64,000 nt of DNA from Sporothrix humicola (Eukaryota; Ascomycota; Sordariomycetes; Ophiostomatales; Ophiostomataceae): contig WNYE01000036.1 of assembly GCA_021396245.1 (NCBI GenBank), positions 1 through 64,000 on the forward strand, written 5' to 3'. Below, in pieces: positions 26,501-40,600 of this stretch. Made by a program: the position numbers and the translations under genes. The notes below the pieces were generated by a model that did not search any database, was not told the origin of the DNA, and saw only the letters and a program-made list of their open reading frames with translations. Position 1 is the stretch's first letter; each line of letters opens with the position of its first letter.

Positions 26501-29500
26501 AGCTCTTATTTTTTATGTTCATCTGTCTACCCCTTTCCCACAACCTTCCTTTTTGATCGTTTATTCTACTCATCGACATTGTGTCCGTCGTAATATTCCA
26601 TACTTACACCGAAAGTAAGCTCTTCGGCGCCCTCACCGCAACTATCTTCATAAACTCCGTTGGCTCTAGCCCCATTATTCATACTCATAATGACAATTCT
26701 TTGGGTCTGGCCTCGTCCAATCTTACGACACAAAGCAGTGCACGGAGTCGACGATGGTTCCTTACCCCTCGTTAGAGCCTCCGTAGGGCAAGGGAAAGGA
26801 CGTCTAGAAGTAAAAAGGAGAATAAGGGATGATGTGTGCACTTATTCTGTTCATCAGACGGCGTAGTCCGAATCCTTGCGTCTAAACTCTGACCTAACCA
26901 TACACAGTATTGTTTCCAAACAACTACGGTTACCATTACTTGTAAGGTGCACATTTTGGCCCTACCGCCCCCAAACCCCGATCGCCTACAACCAAAATAT
27001 TCGACGGTGTCAGAAGGGTGCCAAAGGTGTCAACGGTAAGCAACAGGAGAAAAAGCAGAACCACTTCTCCTTCCTCCTGCACGATCTCGCATTTTTCGTC
27101 CGATGAAAACAGTGGTTATTAACGGTTATGTGCACATAACAATGCATCATAAGTCAGGTCCCCTATCATGAAAGGGAGGGCGGTCTGACGTTATTCGGTT
27201 TACTCATTTCGGCGGCTTTTGGCCGAGAAAGGAAGGCTTCCTGTTCTTCGAAGCAGCTCCTTGTCTTGTTCGTGAGGTCAACTGATACAGAATAAGAAGT
27301 AAAAAGGGCCAAAAAGATTCCTTTCCTCTCCAGTGCATGGGCCATATGAAAAAGCGCGGACTACGGAACAATGTGTAGGGCGTGTGACGATGGATCAAAG
27401 GGAAGGAAGACTCCCAAAGGAATGTATCCCCTGTACAGAGTATTAGGTCGTCTTTACCCCCCAAAGAGAAATACAAAAGTACTTTGCTTGACCCAGTGAG
27501 CCCAGTATCCACACGTTCCTGTCGTAAGGCTACAGTCGCCCCAAGCGCCCCAAAGGTACAAAATCGGAAAGGTGCCCTTTTGGTCGTCAAGCCTGTCGAG
27601 CCTGTCTCTCTCAAATACGCACCAAAACGAAGGCGCGGAAAACTCCGTGGATCCCCGCTAGACCAATCCCTCCAGCAGGTGTCAGCGGTGGGAACCAGTG
27701 ATCCAGAATCCCACAGCGAATCAGCCTCCGTTGTATCTTTATTTTGTATTTCTACTCTGTGCCCGTGATTTCCAGGCCGATTTACATTTGATTCCGAATT
27801 CCGGGCATGCCGTGGTGGCCATCATAAGATATCATTTTTGTTTTTTTGAGGATTTCAAAATAGAATATCAAATAAGAAAATAACTGACAAGAAGACTTAC
27901 ACATTAGGGCAAATCGAGGCAATCTGCAGGTAGGTGAAAATTACGTCGGTGGCGTTACCATCGTAGACTCGTAGGGCAGCCGAGGACATCCAGAATCCAG
28001 AGAAATCAACACAAGAATCATGGTCAATGATCGAGGCAAAAATGTAACATCAAGAGGAGCCCGGATGTTGAAGACGGCAAGTCGACGCCGCAGTGTCAAG
28101 GGAAAGAGGACAGGACTGTTCCTGTGGCCGCCGATTTACTCGTTCCTTTTATTTTGCACAGTGAATTTTTCCTCTCTCAGACAATCTTTTGTCTCCGCTC
28201 CGCAGGATGCGGGAGGGGTTCATCGCCGTGACCCTGTCTATCGTTGACTATCATATCTATCCTTTTCACTATCTTGTTAGCCTCGTCTATCTCTATTGCT
28301 TGTCTCTCGTCTTTTTTCTTTTCTTTCTTTTTCTTGGCTCGGCCGTACGCCGGGCAGTCCGTCCGGACAGCAGGATGATGCCAACACCCCCATGCCCCAA
28401 TTTTCGCACATGTGTGTCTGCCAGTCGCCTGCATGTCTCTGATTCAGAAACCTTCCATTTTCCTTCCATCGTTCTTTTGATTTTGCTTTTTGCTTTTTGC
28501 TCTTTGCATTTTGAATTTTTATTCGCCCTCATTTTTTTATTCATGCATCTTGTCCACTGCAACCACCGTCCCGGTTACATTCCTAATTTGGTTTGTTTTC
28601 GTCATTGTTCCCTTCTTTTTTCTTATTTCTCCTGTTTCTCCTTTTCTTTTCTCCTTTCCACTGCCGACGGGAAACCTCCAACGAAGGAGAAAGTGACAGC
28701 ACCACCTGCACTCCGGATTCCGCAACGGATACACGGCCGACCACCACATTCTGTAGTTTGAGCGTAGTATTTCAACCTCGCAATGCATCGCCAAGCCCGG
28801 CGCGTTGTAGCTTATTTGCCTCTTGAGCCTCTGGCCTTACTCTTTGCCTTTACACATTGTCCTTACAGTAATTCGGGTTTTCCCATGTCATTTTGCCCAG
28901 TCTTTTTCCCTGTCTATCCATCTCCCACCGTAGCATTGAAGTGCCTTGCTTCGGTCGACGTTTTTGACAAGGTTTTCTTGGCACACTCATTGGCAACCTT
29001 CCTATCTTTGATGCTTCAATGTATCATCAATATAAAGAGAGGCAGGTTTACTTATTTGGTGTCCATCGGCAGTAACGTGATCGTCTTTTTGGGGCATTTT
29101 CCTTTCTTCGGGTCGAATTGCCCAATTTGTACAGCGGTTGGGTTAAAGTGGGGCCAATGGCTAGGCTGGGCCGGGGAAGAAAAGGCAGGAGGCAAGAGGC
29201 AAAAGGCGGCAGGAAGGGAAGGTGACGAACAAGAAAAAAAAAATAAAGAAAAAAAAAATAGGATCCCAGCTTGGGCTTCCATTTTCCTTCCATGGGCCTT
29301 CTATTTTACTTCTTTCCCGGCTTGTACCTTATTTTGCCCACACTTTTTACCACCACCCACCGTATTTGCGTGTTCCTTGCATCTGTCGTCCTGCCTTGGA
29401 AGGCTACATATCTTTGTCAATACGAGTTTCTAGACTTGTATCTGGTGTAAGAGATGCTTGCACATACTTGGTTTTTTTTTTAATTCAGATGTATCTCTCG

Positions 29501-31081
29501 CCCGACGCAAGTTTTCCTTGGCAGGGTCGTTGTCTGCCAGGGTTTTTGTTGCAGGTGTATTCTATTTTGGAATCGTCGAAACTTTATTCATCCTCTCAAC
29601 AAAAGCAAGAAACGACTGACTCCAATCCTTTCGGTATTCTAGGCCTCAAGCCTCGCACCTCCTGTCCTCGTAAAGCCGGGTCCAGGCTTCTTACAAAGAA
29701 AATAAAACGTTGAGGCTGACATGTACTTGTAATACTCCCAGCGCACCAACAAGGGGAAAGGCTAAAAGCGGCATCCTCCGGCGGCATTGCGTAAAAGAAT
29801 CGACAAACTCAAGACACACCAGAACACCTCCAGAACGCCTCTAGAACAATTGCCTCACCGCAGGACTGCAGCAGGGTGCACACTGGTGCACGGTGAAGGA
29901 ACATCATCAATGGTCGTGCAGGAGAAAACGTTGTATGAAAAAAGTACACCAGAGTCAAAAAGGTAGGAGGCTACAGAAAACAACGATGACCATCCATCGT
30001 CAACACATTGCGGTTCTTTTTTTTTCACCCTCCACTTTGATCAATCCACTTCGCCCACTCCATCAGTGGAATCGCTGGAAACAACGGTCTCTCGGCAGTT
30101 CACGCTCTTGCATCGAAGCGAGAGCGGTGAGAAACAAGGTGAACCTGGAAATGGACAGGGCACCAAGGCAATAGAATACAGAAACCAACTCTGGTGCCCT
30201 GCATTTCGTCTCGTACTTTTTGTTAATTTTTTAATCTAAATTCATCGGAAAAAAAAAAATTGAAAAAAAGAGAAACAAATAGAATCATTGTAAATCTCTT
30301 TAAATAAAATATCAACCGAATAAGAAAATAAATCACCGAGAATTGTTTCATTTGCCATTCTAAATTTTCATGGGTTTGCTATCCTTTGTTTACGATATCG
30401 GTCTATTTTGGTCGATTCTCATGTAATACGTGTATCGAAACTAACACGGGCCAAAGAGAAAAGTACCTTACGTACCGACTCGTACCTGATCATCACGTAA
30501 CAGCCGTTGGATCTTTTCTTTATTTTCTTTTTTAATAATATTATTAAATGTTTCCGTTGTTATTTCCTTATTTATATTTTCAATTTTTTCAGCTTGCATC
30601 TGGTCGCGGGTTCAGCTGTGATGCGTTTTGATTTTGAGGATTTTGCCGCCTCCTTGGTCCTAGACTGTATGTCCGTAACAGGAGAAACAGACAACGACAG
30701 CCAACCAGAGTCAGCAACAGGCGTGGCTTGCATTGGCACTCTGCTTAGTGGCTATCACACTCTGCCTTTGGGTCTCTTGGTCTGTATCACACTTGTTTTC
30801 TTTTCCCATCTAAATTGCATCGACTCCGTAAAATTCATCTAAAACAGATCTCTTGGTATTTTACAAAACCCCCTGGTCAACGACATGTCGTTGGTCACGA
30901 ACTGTGGTTCATTGTGGCCATTGTGGCTCCGTTTTGTGGTCGTCGTAATTTATTTGGTGCACGCTACCATTGTGGCACGCTTCTGGTCTGGACGAACGAG
31001 AATATAGAATGTGAATCTGACACCAACATCCGAATACGGATCACATTTGAATCAGGGAAAGTGGAAAGTGCATTGTGCATT

Positions 31082-31102
31082 AAAAAAAAAAAAAAAAAAA
31101 AA
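31082..31102. repeat. Poly-A run, 21 bases
   Basis: Uninterrupted A21 following GTGCATT. No element-like sequence or target-site duplication was recognised around it. Confidence 0.9.
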
Positions 31103-34100
31103 GGGAGCAGGTGGCGGTGGCGTAATACGCACAGGAAGCAGAAAAAATGAAGAATGAAGAAAATGTCGGAAATCGACCTGTGAGAAACCTGTGATCCTGT
31201 GATTGTGATGTGAGCCCGTGTTATGCAAGTGCGAAGGAGAAAAGCGAAAAGAAACAAGCCACATTTCGTAAGAGACCTGTTAAAAAGACCAGGCTCAGTC
31301 GGATGCTGAAAGACCTGATTGAGAGGCCTGCAGGCTTGGCTTGTGTGAGGGCTTCACGGTCTCGCCTCGCCTAGGGCTGGGCTACTTTTTAATACCTCCC
31401 AATACGTTTTACAGGGAGGGTACCACTAGCCTCTCGTTTACCCCCCTCTGCCCTCCTTTTGGCCTTTTTTTGCCCCTGGAGCCTGGCCTCGTTGGGCAAG
31501 TCCCCGCGTGGGAGGGGAGACTATCAGTTTAATTCTAGGTTCCGTGCCCCGTTCGGCGAGGTACGACGACAGGACGACGTAATGACAGAAGCGTCGTTTG
31601 TAACATTACTGGTCAATGGCACTTTACGAGGCGCCATTTGCAGTTGGATATCATATCGCGAAGCCAAAGGAGTTTGCCACATCCACGAAATACACCGAAC
31701 GGCCTCCAGGGAGATGTCTGCTCTGCCACACGACGCGTCACGAAGAACGTTGCAGTGCGGGCGTGCCTGATTCACGATTTGTTGTCCTGTCCTTCTATCC
31801 TTATTTTCCTATTTTCTTATTTTCTTATTTCCTTCTTTTGTTCTTGAGATGTTCCATGGCATTATGCCGCCTTGGCCCGCAGCCGCATCGAGCAACACTG
31901 GCCGAAAAGGAAAAGGAAAAGGAACAGGAGCAGGAACAAGGCTGGCCGTGTTTTGTCCCATTTCTGTTTCCATTCCATCTCATCCGATAGTGGGCTTGTG
32001 GGCTGAACTATTGATACAGAGTCCAAATAAGCCGTCGGCGAAATATGCCAATCTCCAATCCAATCTCCAATCGCCAATGGGCAATATGCCAGTGTATCTC
32101 ACGTTTTGGTTGAGGTATGGAGGATTACGAAATAAACGAAAGCGAAGTTGAATGACAGCCTGTTGTCTGCAATTTTGTCTGCCTTTGCCCGCTGTTGGCT
32201 GCCTGTACCACTGGATCTGGCGTTTCATATCGGCGCTTGAGAATAGCGTGACCCAGAGAGATGGGACCAGTCCGAGAAAAGGCACTTTTGGCGCGCAGTC
32301 GAGTTATTGTGTACAAGCGAGATGGACAGAATTACTGACAAAGTATCTCCAAAATACAATGAGCGTGGACAGGTACTTTTGAGCTTCATAAGTACTTTGT
32401 ATCTCCGTACGTGCCGTAGACCTCTTTTTCGAAACAAACTGCGCCTTACGGGGACCACTTTCCGGAGCATTTTTTGTGAATATTTTCCCATACGCCCTCT
32501 GTAAGTACTCTGATCTCGTTTTGGGCTCCGGCCATATCGCCTGGAAAGGATAACTCCACACAGGAGGCAATTCTACTTATATTTTACGGAGTTCTCAGTA
32601 CCAAACAAAATGTGCATCGACAATTATGTTGGTCCCTGCTCTCGGCCACGATGTCCTAATACGGAGAACAGCCACTGATAAAAAAGCTTGGGTGCCAGCC
32701 CTGTTCGGTTCTTTCTCGGCAGACACCAGGTCTTGGTTCTTTGCGGATTGTGGATTGTGGGAGGAGCCCTGAAAGCCAGGGGGGCGTTAACCAGCAATAC
32801 GCAACAATACGCAACAATGACAACGCAAGACAGGACAAGAAACAGTGAGAACACTGGCGAGACAGGTTCAGACAGGCCCAACAGAGTCTCATCTCGCCTT
32901 ATCAGCTTCCCTTTGTGGCCGATTTGCCCTGGGACCCCTGTCCTCCGTCCCACGGAGTGCGACGAAACGCGGCTCCGGCTTGCAGGGGGCTCGCCAAGTG
33001 GTCCTCCGTAAGGCAAGCTGGGCAGGCTGGGCATTTGGAGCCATTTTAGGTGGCGCCTCCATAAAAAACCATCTCGGTTGTTGCATCTTGATGAACAATG
33101 CACCATCATCGATATGCTTTTTTCCCTGGTGCCTTGTAAGCCTGTAATCTCGAATTGCTGATTTCCCGTTTCATTACCCATGGTTTCTGCTGTAATTGTT
33201 ATTATGAAATATTGTATTTTATTTTGTGCCTCGGCGTACGACGTTCGACGATGGGGCCCTTGAGCACGGAGCACGGAACATCTTCAAGTGCTTGCAGGAT
33301 GCGGAAACAAGCTCGACAGGGTATGATATGATGTGCGGAATGCGCAGCTCTGAGTAAGGATATATGCGAGATGGATGTATCGGCAGGAGATGGAGCATCT
33401 ACATATACAACTGTGGACTTGTAAGATACTCTGATGTCAGAGATGGATTTGCAGGAACCGACGGAGATGAACAAAACAGAAAATCAACATAACAACACAC
33501 ACAAAAAACAGGGGAACAGATACGTAACCAACAATCACAAATTCACGAATCGGTGGCATTTCGGACTGACAAAGACGGCGTGCACACCTTTTTTGTCCAT
33601 TCCTGACCTATTCTCGCCCCATTGTTTGTGCACATCGTTTCACCTTGACATTCATCGCAACACGGAGCAATATCGAGTTCGCGTTTTTGCTTTGGATGTT
33701 TTACACATTGTGTACTACTACTTCGTACTACCAAAGTATTGATTTTTGGTTTTTTGCTTCTCCTCGCAGCTTGTCCTGTTCGCGAATCTAGATTTGTAAG
33801 GCCAAGTGAGCACACTGGGGCAATGGGGCTAAAAAAAGGTGGGTTTCTGATCATATTGGTCTGTTCACCGGTTCAGAGATTGACTGTCGTATTTTTTACA
33901 TTTTGTGTTCTCATTTATCTACCAATTTTTTGTGTGTATTTTGGTGTATTTTGTTGAATGTTTTCCAATATTTGTACTCCATAAGTACACCCATTTTCTA
34001 CTTGCTGCCCACATTTTACGTTTTCAATTTGTTCTACCGGGCTTCTACGGCTGATGGCGGCCGAACGGCGGGTGAGAGCTATTGAAAGACGCTCCGTTCT

Positions 34101-34626
34101 GATATACAGACACTTCTAAAAACGATAGACAGATGGAAGAATGATATGCTCTGAAAAGAATAATAGACTAATGCTGGCCCGACCTATCCATTAGCGTCTG
34201 ATGTTCACCGAGCGGCCCAATCGGGCAACTAACCAACAGTAGACGAAAGAAGTGGGATGCTTGCAAGGTAAGAATGCAAGTTCCTGCAAACTACGACGTA
34301 CAAAGACAATGCGTTGGGGGAGGGATCGATGCATCGATGAAATCGAGCATGCATGGGGGAAATGTCCGAGGAGATGGTGATGCGTTTTCGATGACGACGA
34401 CAGCTTGACAAGACGGGCAAGTAACTGCGAAAGGGATTTAACAGAATTCAAAAGAAAAACAAGGACGGCACAAGGACACGCGACATACGACATACGATTC
34501 ACGATTAAAAGCTGACGGACAGATAGTTTGACGCAAGGCGCATTGTCATGCCCGCTTACGGACGTTGTGTTTCGGGCTTTGCTGAGCTGAGAAGGATGAT
34601 GAACAGACGACTGGCAAAGGGCAGGC

Positions 34627-34650
34627 AAAAAAAAAAAAAAAAAAAAAAAA
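34627..34650. repeat. Poly-A run, 24 bases
   Basis: Uninterrupted A24 between GGGCAGGC and CAAGGACG. Confidence 0.9.
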
Positions 34651-37600
34651 CAAGGACGAAGGACGGGATGTCAGAAACAGCAGAGCCTCATATCTCATCT
34701 TACCTCCTTACAGAGAAATGTCTGGCTGAGGATGAGGGTCTGGAATCAATATCTCCGCTTCACCGCTAGTGAACTATTGATTCGACTACTGTGGTAATAT
34801 GCATCGTTTCGTCTGGATTTTTTCCATTTTGCATCCCAAAGATCACTGCCGGGTGGGCTCTCTGTGGCTCCAAGCTCACAAACTCATTGTTCCTCATCCT
34901 CCGTGGCCACCGTAGGAGTGTCAAGTCTCTCCGTGAAAAGTCACTCCGTGAACCCCAGCCCAGCCCTTTGTCTACTTTTTTGCTCTTTCCACGGCTTCCA
35001 CTAGTCCAGGCTGTCTGACAGGCTGTAATTACCGACAGGGCGGGAATTTCAGGCCCAAGTCGTCCGCTAGTGGGCCTTTGATTTGCTCCCTCGCTCAAGT
35101 CGACCTTTTGGGGCGCCTTCGTACTCGTAACTCCGGTAAGATTTTAGGTGCAATAATACAAAAAGCCACGCAAGGCGCTGAAAGAAACGAAATGCGGTCC
35201 CATTCCTTTGATGGCCATGTACTCTGATACCCTACGGAGTATGACTGATACAAATGATCCCAAGCCAGAAAGCATGAATACCAGCCAGAATATCTGACAC
35301 CGTTTACTTATTCTAGAAAGACAGGCAAACTTTCCGAGCCAAACGGTGATCGGCCATCCTTGCAAGTGCCAGCTTTTTCGGTGGTTTGTGGGGATGAATG
35401 AGGAGAATATGCCTGGGTAATTTGCTGGAGAGTCGTGTAATCGAATGGTTCGTTTGCACGACAAAAGTGAACTGCCGTGTCGATCGCCATGGAGTGAGAG
35501 TTGCGGTACCAAGAAAAGTTGGAAAAGCATGTGAAGTCCAAGTCTTGCAAGTTTACTCCATACTCCGTAATTATTCTCAACTTGGACCTCCCCTCCAAAG
35601 AACGACATTAACTTCGGAGACTACACTGAAAAGGAAATCGTCTTGGCAATCGATAAACTCCCAATGTCAGAATCGCAAAACTGAGCTTGTTGAAAAAGGG
35701 AAATAATCAGGGGTGTTGTTCCGCGCTGGAACAAAGAAACCAAATGGCCAATTCCGCCCCCCAGCTGGTGTTAGTGCTTGGCTTGGACCTTCAACGTCAT
35801 TTCGTTTGCAAGCGAAGTTTGTTCGGCGAGAGGTGGTGTGCATTTTCATTTTGAATATGCCTTGATGTTTGTGCCTCCTTTTCAGGTTGTAAAACAGAAA
35901 TAAACTGACCTGAGTGCACGATGAAGATGTTAACATCGGCTTGGCCGACATAAAAGTGCTGTCATGATGGAGGCAAATTTTTTTCATTCTTATTATCATT
36001 AAGACATTCTATTTTCATCAACACTGACGTCTGCCAACACCGAGACAGAAATTTTCATCACCACCATTATCCAGGTTACGCGAGGTGTGTCTGATGCAGC
36101 CGTATGCCGTAACGATCCATATGCATTCCCCTGAAAAGCTGGAAAGCTGGAAGCTGGGACCTGGAGAGAGAATAAGGGGTTCATGCAGGCTCTTCGCTGT
36201 CACCGATGCATGATTTTAGGTGGGCTAAGATGCTTTGATGCTTGCCTTGAAATCAGACCTTCCCTATTTCTCTGGGTGGATGGAGCATGCCGTTGGAGTT
36301 GGAGGGCACCTACACAGTAAGGCCTGGGAACGGGCTGTGGCATGTCTGTTGGTTGTTAGTGTAGTAGTTGGAGTTGCAGCTGGCAGTTTTGTCCTGGGCC
36401 AGTCGGGAGAGCCGCTGTGGAACAGAAAAAAAAAACACAGCAAAAAAAAAAAAAAACATGTGCTGCCAGTTGGTGGCACAGGCGAGACAAGAAGGCTACG
36501 TTAAACGCTGAACAAGAAAACAAGATCAGGTCGACACCACCAGAATCAAGAGGAGACGTTGGCGTGAAAATGCCGCATCAGGCTAGAAAAAAGCATGGAG
36601 AAAAGGGAAAGATGGCATATGCAGATATGGGTGCATATGGGTTGCAGAAAACCTGCAGGACAAAAAGAAAGGGTAAAAAAAATAGGAAAAAGGCCTGCCC
36701 GCATGTCGTGGCATGCAAAAACACACCAGATGCACACAAACACACCCCGCCTAATGTCGTCTAATGTCGTGCAGCCCGGCCGGGAAGGGCAACGATGCGT
36801 CGAACCAAGGAGACAAGCTTCTTTCAAGGCCACACTTTTTGAGTGAAAGTTTCTGCACTTCCTGCAGGTTCTTGTACTTTTTACAGTTTTTATTTTGCAC
36901 AGCCTCAATGCCCGCATGTAGCGTACATATCGGACATTGCTGTTAAAGCTGGAAAGAAGAAATCTGGGAAGATGAACAGCTGAAAAGGGGAGGTTAACCA
37001 ACAGACAACAAGGAAATGGTAAATTGAAAGGCAAAGACCACAAAGGCCAGAGCCAATAACATAATCAACTCACAGACAGAATACGCCGGAGTATCCCGTT
37101 CTGGCAACAAAGTCCCATTCCAATCACGGGATGCAGCATGAAAAATACGGCACGGAAGGGGAGGGATTAGAAGAACGGAACTCATGGAGACGTGGGAACA
37201 TGGGAACAGCAGCATTGAAAAAACGCCACAGCGTCACAATGACGCACCGTCGTCGGCGGCTTGCAACGAGAGGACAGAGCAGTAAAAGTCATTGGCAAGG
37301 CTATCACGGAAATATTCCTCGTTCAGCTGGACACAAAATCGGTGAAGCGGCAGGCAAGGAACGAGCGAATGTAAATAAGTTCATCAAACGAGTGGCCAAT
37401 ATGCACGCAAAGGGACAAAATATCAAGTCACGATGCATTTACGGACTGTCCAAACAAAACAAATAGACTGCCAAGATTTGCCTCTTTACGTACTCATTCG
37501 TAGGGGGCACGAATAGCCTCGGCCACCCCACACTTTAACAAAACATATTGCTTCTTTGGGACGAGGCAGGATCAATTATTTGATTCTGGATTTTCACATT

Positions 37601-40600
37601 TTGCAGTTCCTGGATAACTCTTACTCTATTGACGGACCATTGCTTTCCTCTCGGTGTTCACTGGGCGTGTACGGAGTATTGAATTTCCTAAAATACTCTC
37701 GCGGGCGTCAAGGGCGTGTGAGCACCACGAGGCCAGTGGCGAATGTTGTCACTCATTGGGGAAAGGCTCCAGCCCTGGCGAGCCTGGCTAGGACGAACAA
37801 GGCCAGCTGAAGCCTGTGCACAGGGAGCGCAGGGAGCGTGCAGACGGCAAATCGTGAAATCGCATGAGGCATCGCGTGCATATTTCAAAAAGGAAAATGT
37901 ATGGAGCCGCCAGCTGTACCCCGAAAAGGTGGAATGACTCTGTATCCATTTTCGGTGGTCTATGACTACATCGAGACAAACGACGACATTCTTATGCTCC
38001 AATATGCCAAAACGACGTAGACGACAGATGCATCCTCTCATACGACCTCGTCTCGTCTGATCCAATAGGTTCATAGCGACGACATTGAAAGCAAGCCAAT
38101 TTCGGTGTCTGTTCCAATACGTCAATGTTTGTAGAGAAGGTGGTGTCGTCGTTCTCACAGACGCGTTATGACAAACACCGAGTTTACGTACTCCGTCGAG
38201 GAGAGGCTCTCGGTGTGCTACAGCTCAGTATGCCATCTGCTCTCTGCTTCATACTTGAACTTTCTCGAGCTATTCATCCCTTGCATCAGTGTGCCTGTTG
38301 ACAGAACCAACAGACATCAGAACACGCGCAAATCAATAAGACAGAAAGTAAAAATAAAATAACCGCCCGCCGTTGCCGCCAGTAGCTTCCTTTTCCCCAT
38401 CCTTCTCGACCTGACCACCCCTCACATGTCTTCCTTACAGGGCTGACAAAAACCAGGTGTGTGTGTGTGCTGCGTGACTGTTATTTAGTATTTTGTGCCC
38501 CATGGCCAAGGGCCCATGGTAATCCGAAGTCCGGTTTTGTCGTGTTTCTGCGCCCTGAAATGGCCCCAAAATTTCCCGGTGTCTGTTGGAACTAGTGGAC
38601 AGTGGACAGCCAATATTGGCCTGGCCAGAATACTGCCATTTTGAAAAGTACTCCAACTGGGCTGCAGCAAATCGGCCCATGAATATCCCTTTTGAGTGCC
38701 CTCCTCTTTTCGACTCTTTGATTTTCAATTTCTCGTATGGCACAGTATGAGACAGTCAAGACTACAAAGACAAGGGCCGGAGACCGGCGCCAGGCACAAC
38801 GGCAATGTTGTCCGACGAATCTGTTCCGTCGGGCAAATGATACATTACAAACCTTTCAGACTTGCAGACTTGCACACCTGCAGTTGGCCTTCCCTTGTCC
38901 GACCGACATATTTGGATATGTCATCCTTGCTCGCATTTTACTAACTGCTTTGATGCATTACACCTCTCTGCCTTGTTTGAATGTCACTCTCTCCTTGCTT
39001 CGTAAATAGGGCGTAAGGCTGGTGAGACTGCAGTTGGCGTATCCTCGCTTTTCATCAGATTTGAGACCCCAACAAAAAAAGAGGTTCCAGAGCTCCAGAG
39101 GCCCACGAGGCCCCTCCTCGTATGCTCGTATCGGGCGCGGTATCGCGCCAGGAGGGGACAAGGGGGGAGGTGAGAGGTGTGTGAAGTTGGTGTTAGTGAG
39201 CATCTAGAGCGGGGAGGAGTGAAAAAGTTGCAAAATAAATAAAAATAAATAATCACAGCAGAAAAAAGAGACAGAATGACAAGAAATGACAAGTGAGCGA
39301 GGCTCGGGTTTGGTGCCCAGATCTGATGGGTGAATTGAATGGGACACCAGATTAAAAATTAAAACCGCCGAGATTACGTCGCAGGGCCGGGCAAAACAGC
39401 AGAAACAGGAGACAATATGCGCGCAGAAGTGCGGTTGGCCGTCATCCAACGTGTTTTTTTCTCTTCTCCTTCCGCTGCACATGAGGATGTTAGCATGTTT
39501 CGACGTTGGATCATGGATTCAATGGATTCACAGAGTTGGCCCGCAAAGTAAAAGTACTTTGTACGGTTGCACTCCGAAATACCCTGCGTTCCGTCGTTGC
39601 ACTGCAACGCTGCCCTCCCCTCATGATTTTCTGATTCTCATCGATATCCCGTTATTCTATCGAGTCAATGTGATGGTCAAGGTGCGGTTCCCCCCCGTCG
39701 ATCTCGCCCTATGACTGCCAGTATCCTTGAATTGAGAAGTAAAGAGAGGGGGAGACAACAGGGATTCGAATTTTGGCGTACACCCCCATCTCCGTTGCTC
39801 CATAAGAAGAGGAACAGGGGGAAAGCAGAGCGAGAAGCTCACAAAAGAAAGCTAAAAATCGGGGCACGTTGAATCACACCCCTTCACTAGCCTTGACTCG
39901 TTTTCCTCACACACCCCCATTTTGCGCTTCTTGGTGCCAATCCCCCTCCTCACCAGCTAGCCTTGGCCTTTTTCAGGTGACTCCAGGCTGCGAGGTGGCC
40001 CATCTTTCAGGCCGTTTACAAGTTTTGGCAAGGAATTAAATAACAAAAAGTAAGAGAAAAAGAGGATGATGACGGAAAGAGGGGGAAGAGAAAGGAAGAG
40101 AAAGGATCTTGGGGTTTCTTTTTCGGTTTCGTCTGGTTCTGACGGTTGGTTTTTCCTTTAAACTCTGACGGGCTCGACGGGGTTGGCTCGAGGCTCAAGG
40201 CTGGCCGACAACGGTTTTTCTTCGCATGTCGTTCGTAAACCGACCAACGGGAGATCGAGAAATCTCGAAAGGAACAGGCAGAGTGACAAGACAAAAAGAG
40301 ATTCAGGAAGGGAACCATGGCAAGGTTCCTATTTTTGGGGCCACCACCTTGCGTGTCAGTGGAAGTGGAGAGCTTTGCCTTACAAAGATGGGTAATCCTT
40401 TTTGGGACGGCCTCTCATAATCGTCTTTCTCTCTCTCTTTCCTCAGTGTGAGAGTCTTTCTCTCGGTTTAGAATACTACCCTGCAACGAGCTGCAACATG
40501 CAACCTTCAAGGTGCTGTTTTTGTTAACCGTTTGACCACCCGGAGAGCAAACCATGCCTTAGCCATGCAAACAAAGCTGCAGCGGGCCATCTCTGTCGAT

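Larger units (their letters stand above)
15401..30200. other. Gene-poor region, left half
   Basis: No gene can be supported across about 15 kb. The texture is alternating purine- and pyrimidine-rich tracts, short homopolymers and frequent CAAGGC/GCCTTG words. Frames of 140-245 codons occur (for example 22030-22542 plus and 22098-22835 minus) but overlap on opposite strands and show no domain. A 7-bp tandem repeat and a G13T7 run are listed separately. Short spliced genes or non-coding RNAs could be missed by eye. Confidence 0.5.

Noticed and set aside
37131..38158. Lys/Arg-rich plus frame (111 codons) and a 156-codon minus frame
   Set aside because: No domain, no intron pattern, isolated in the gene-poor block.
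39745..39790. GGATTCGAATTTTGG considered as a tRNA T-arm/B box
   Set aside because: No matching T-stem, acceptor stem or A box could be folded around it.
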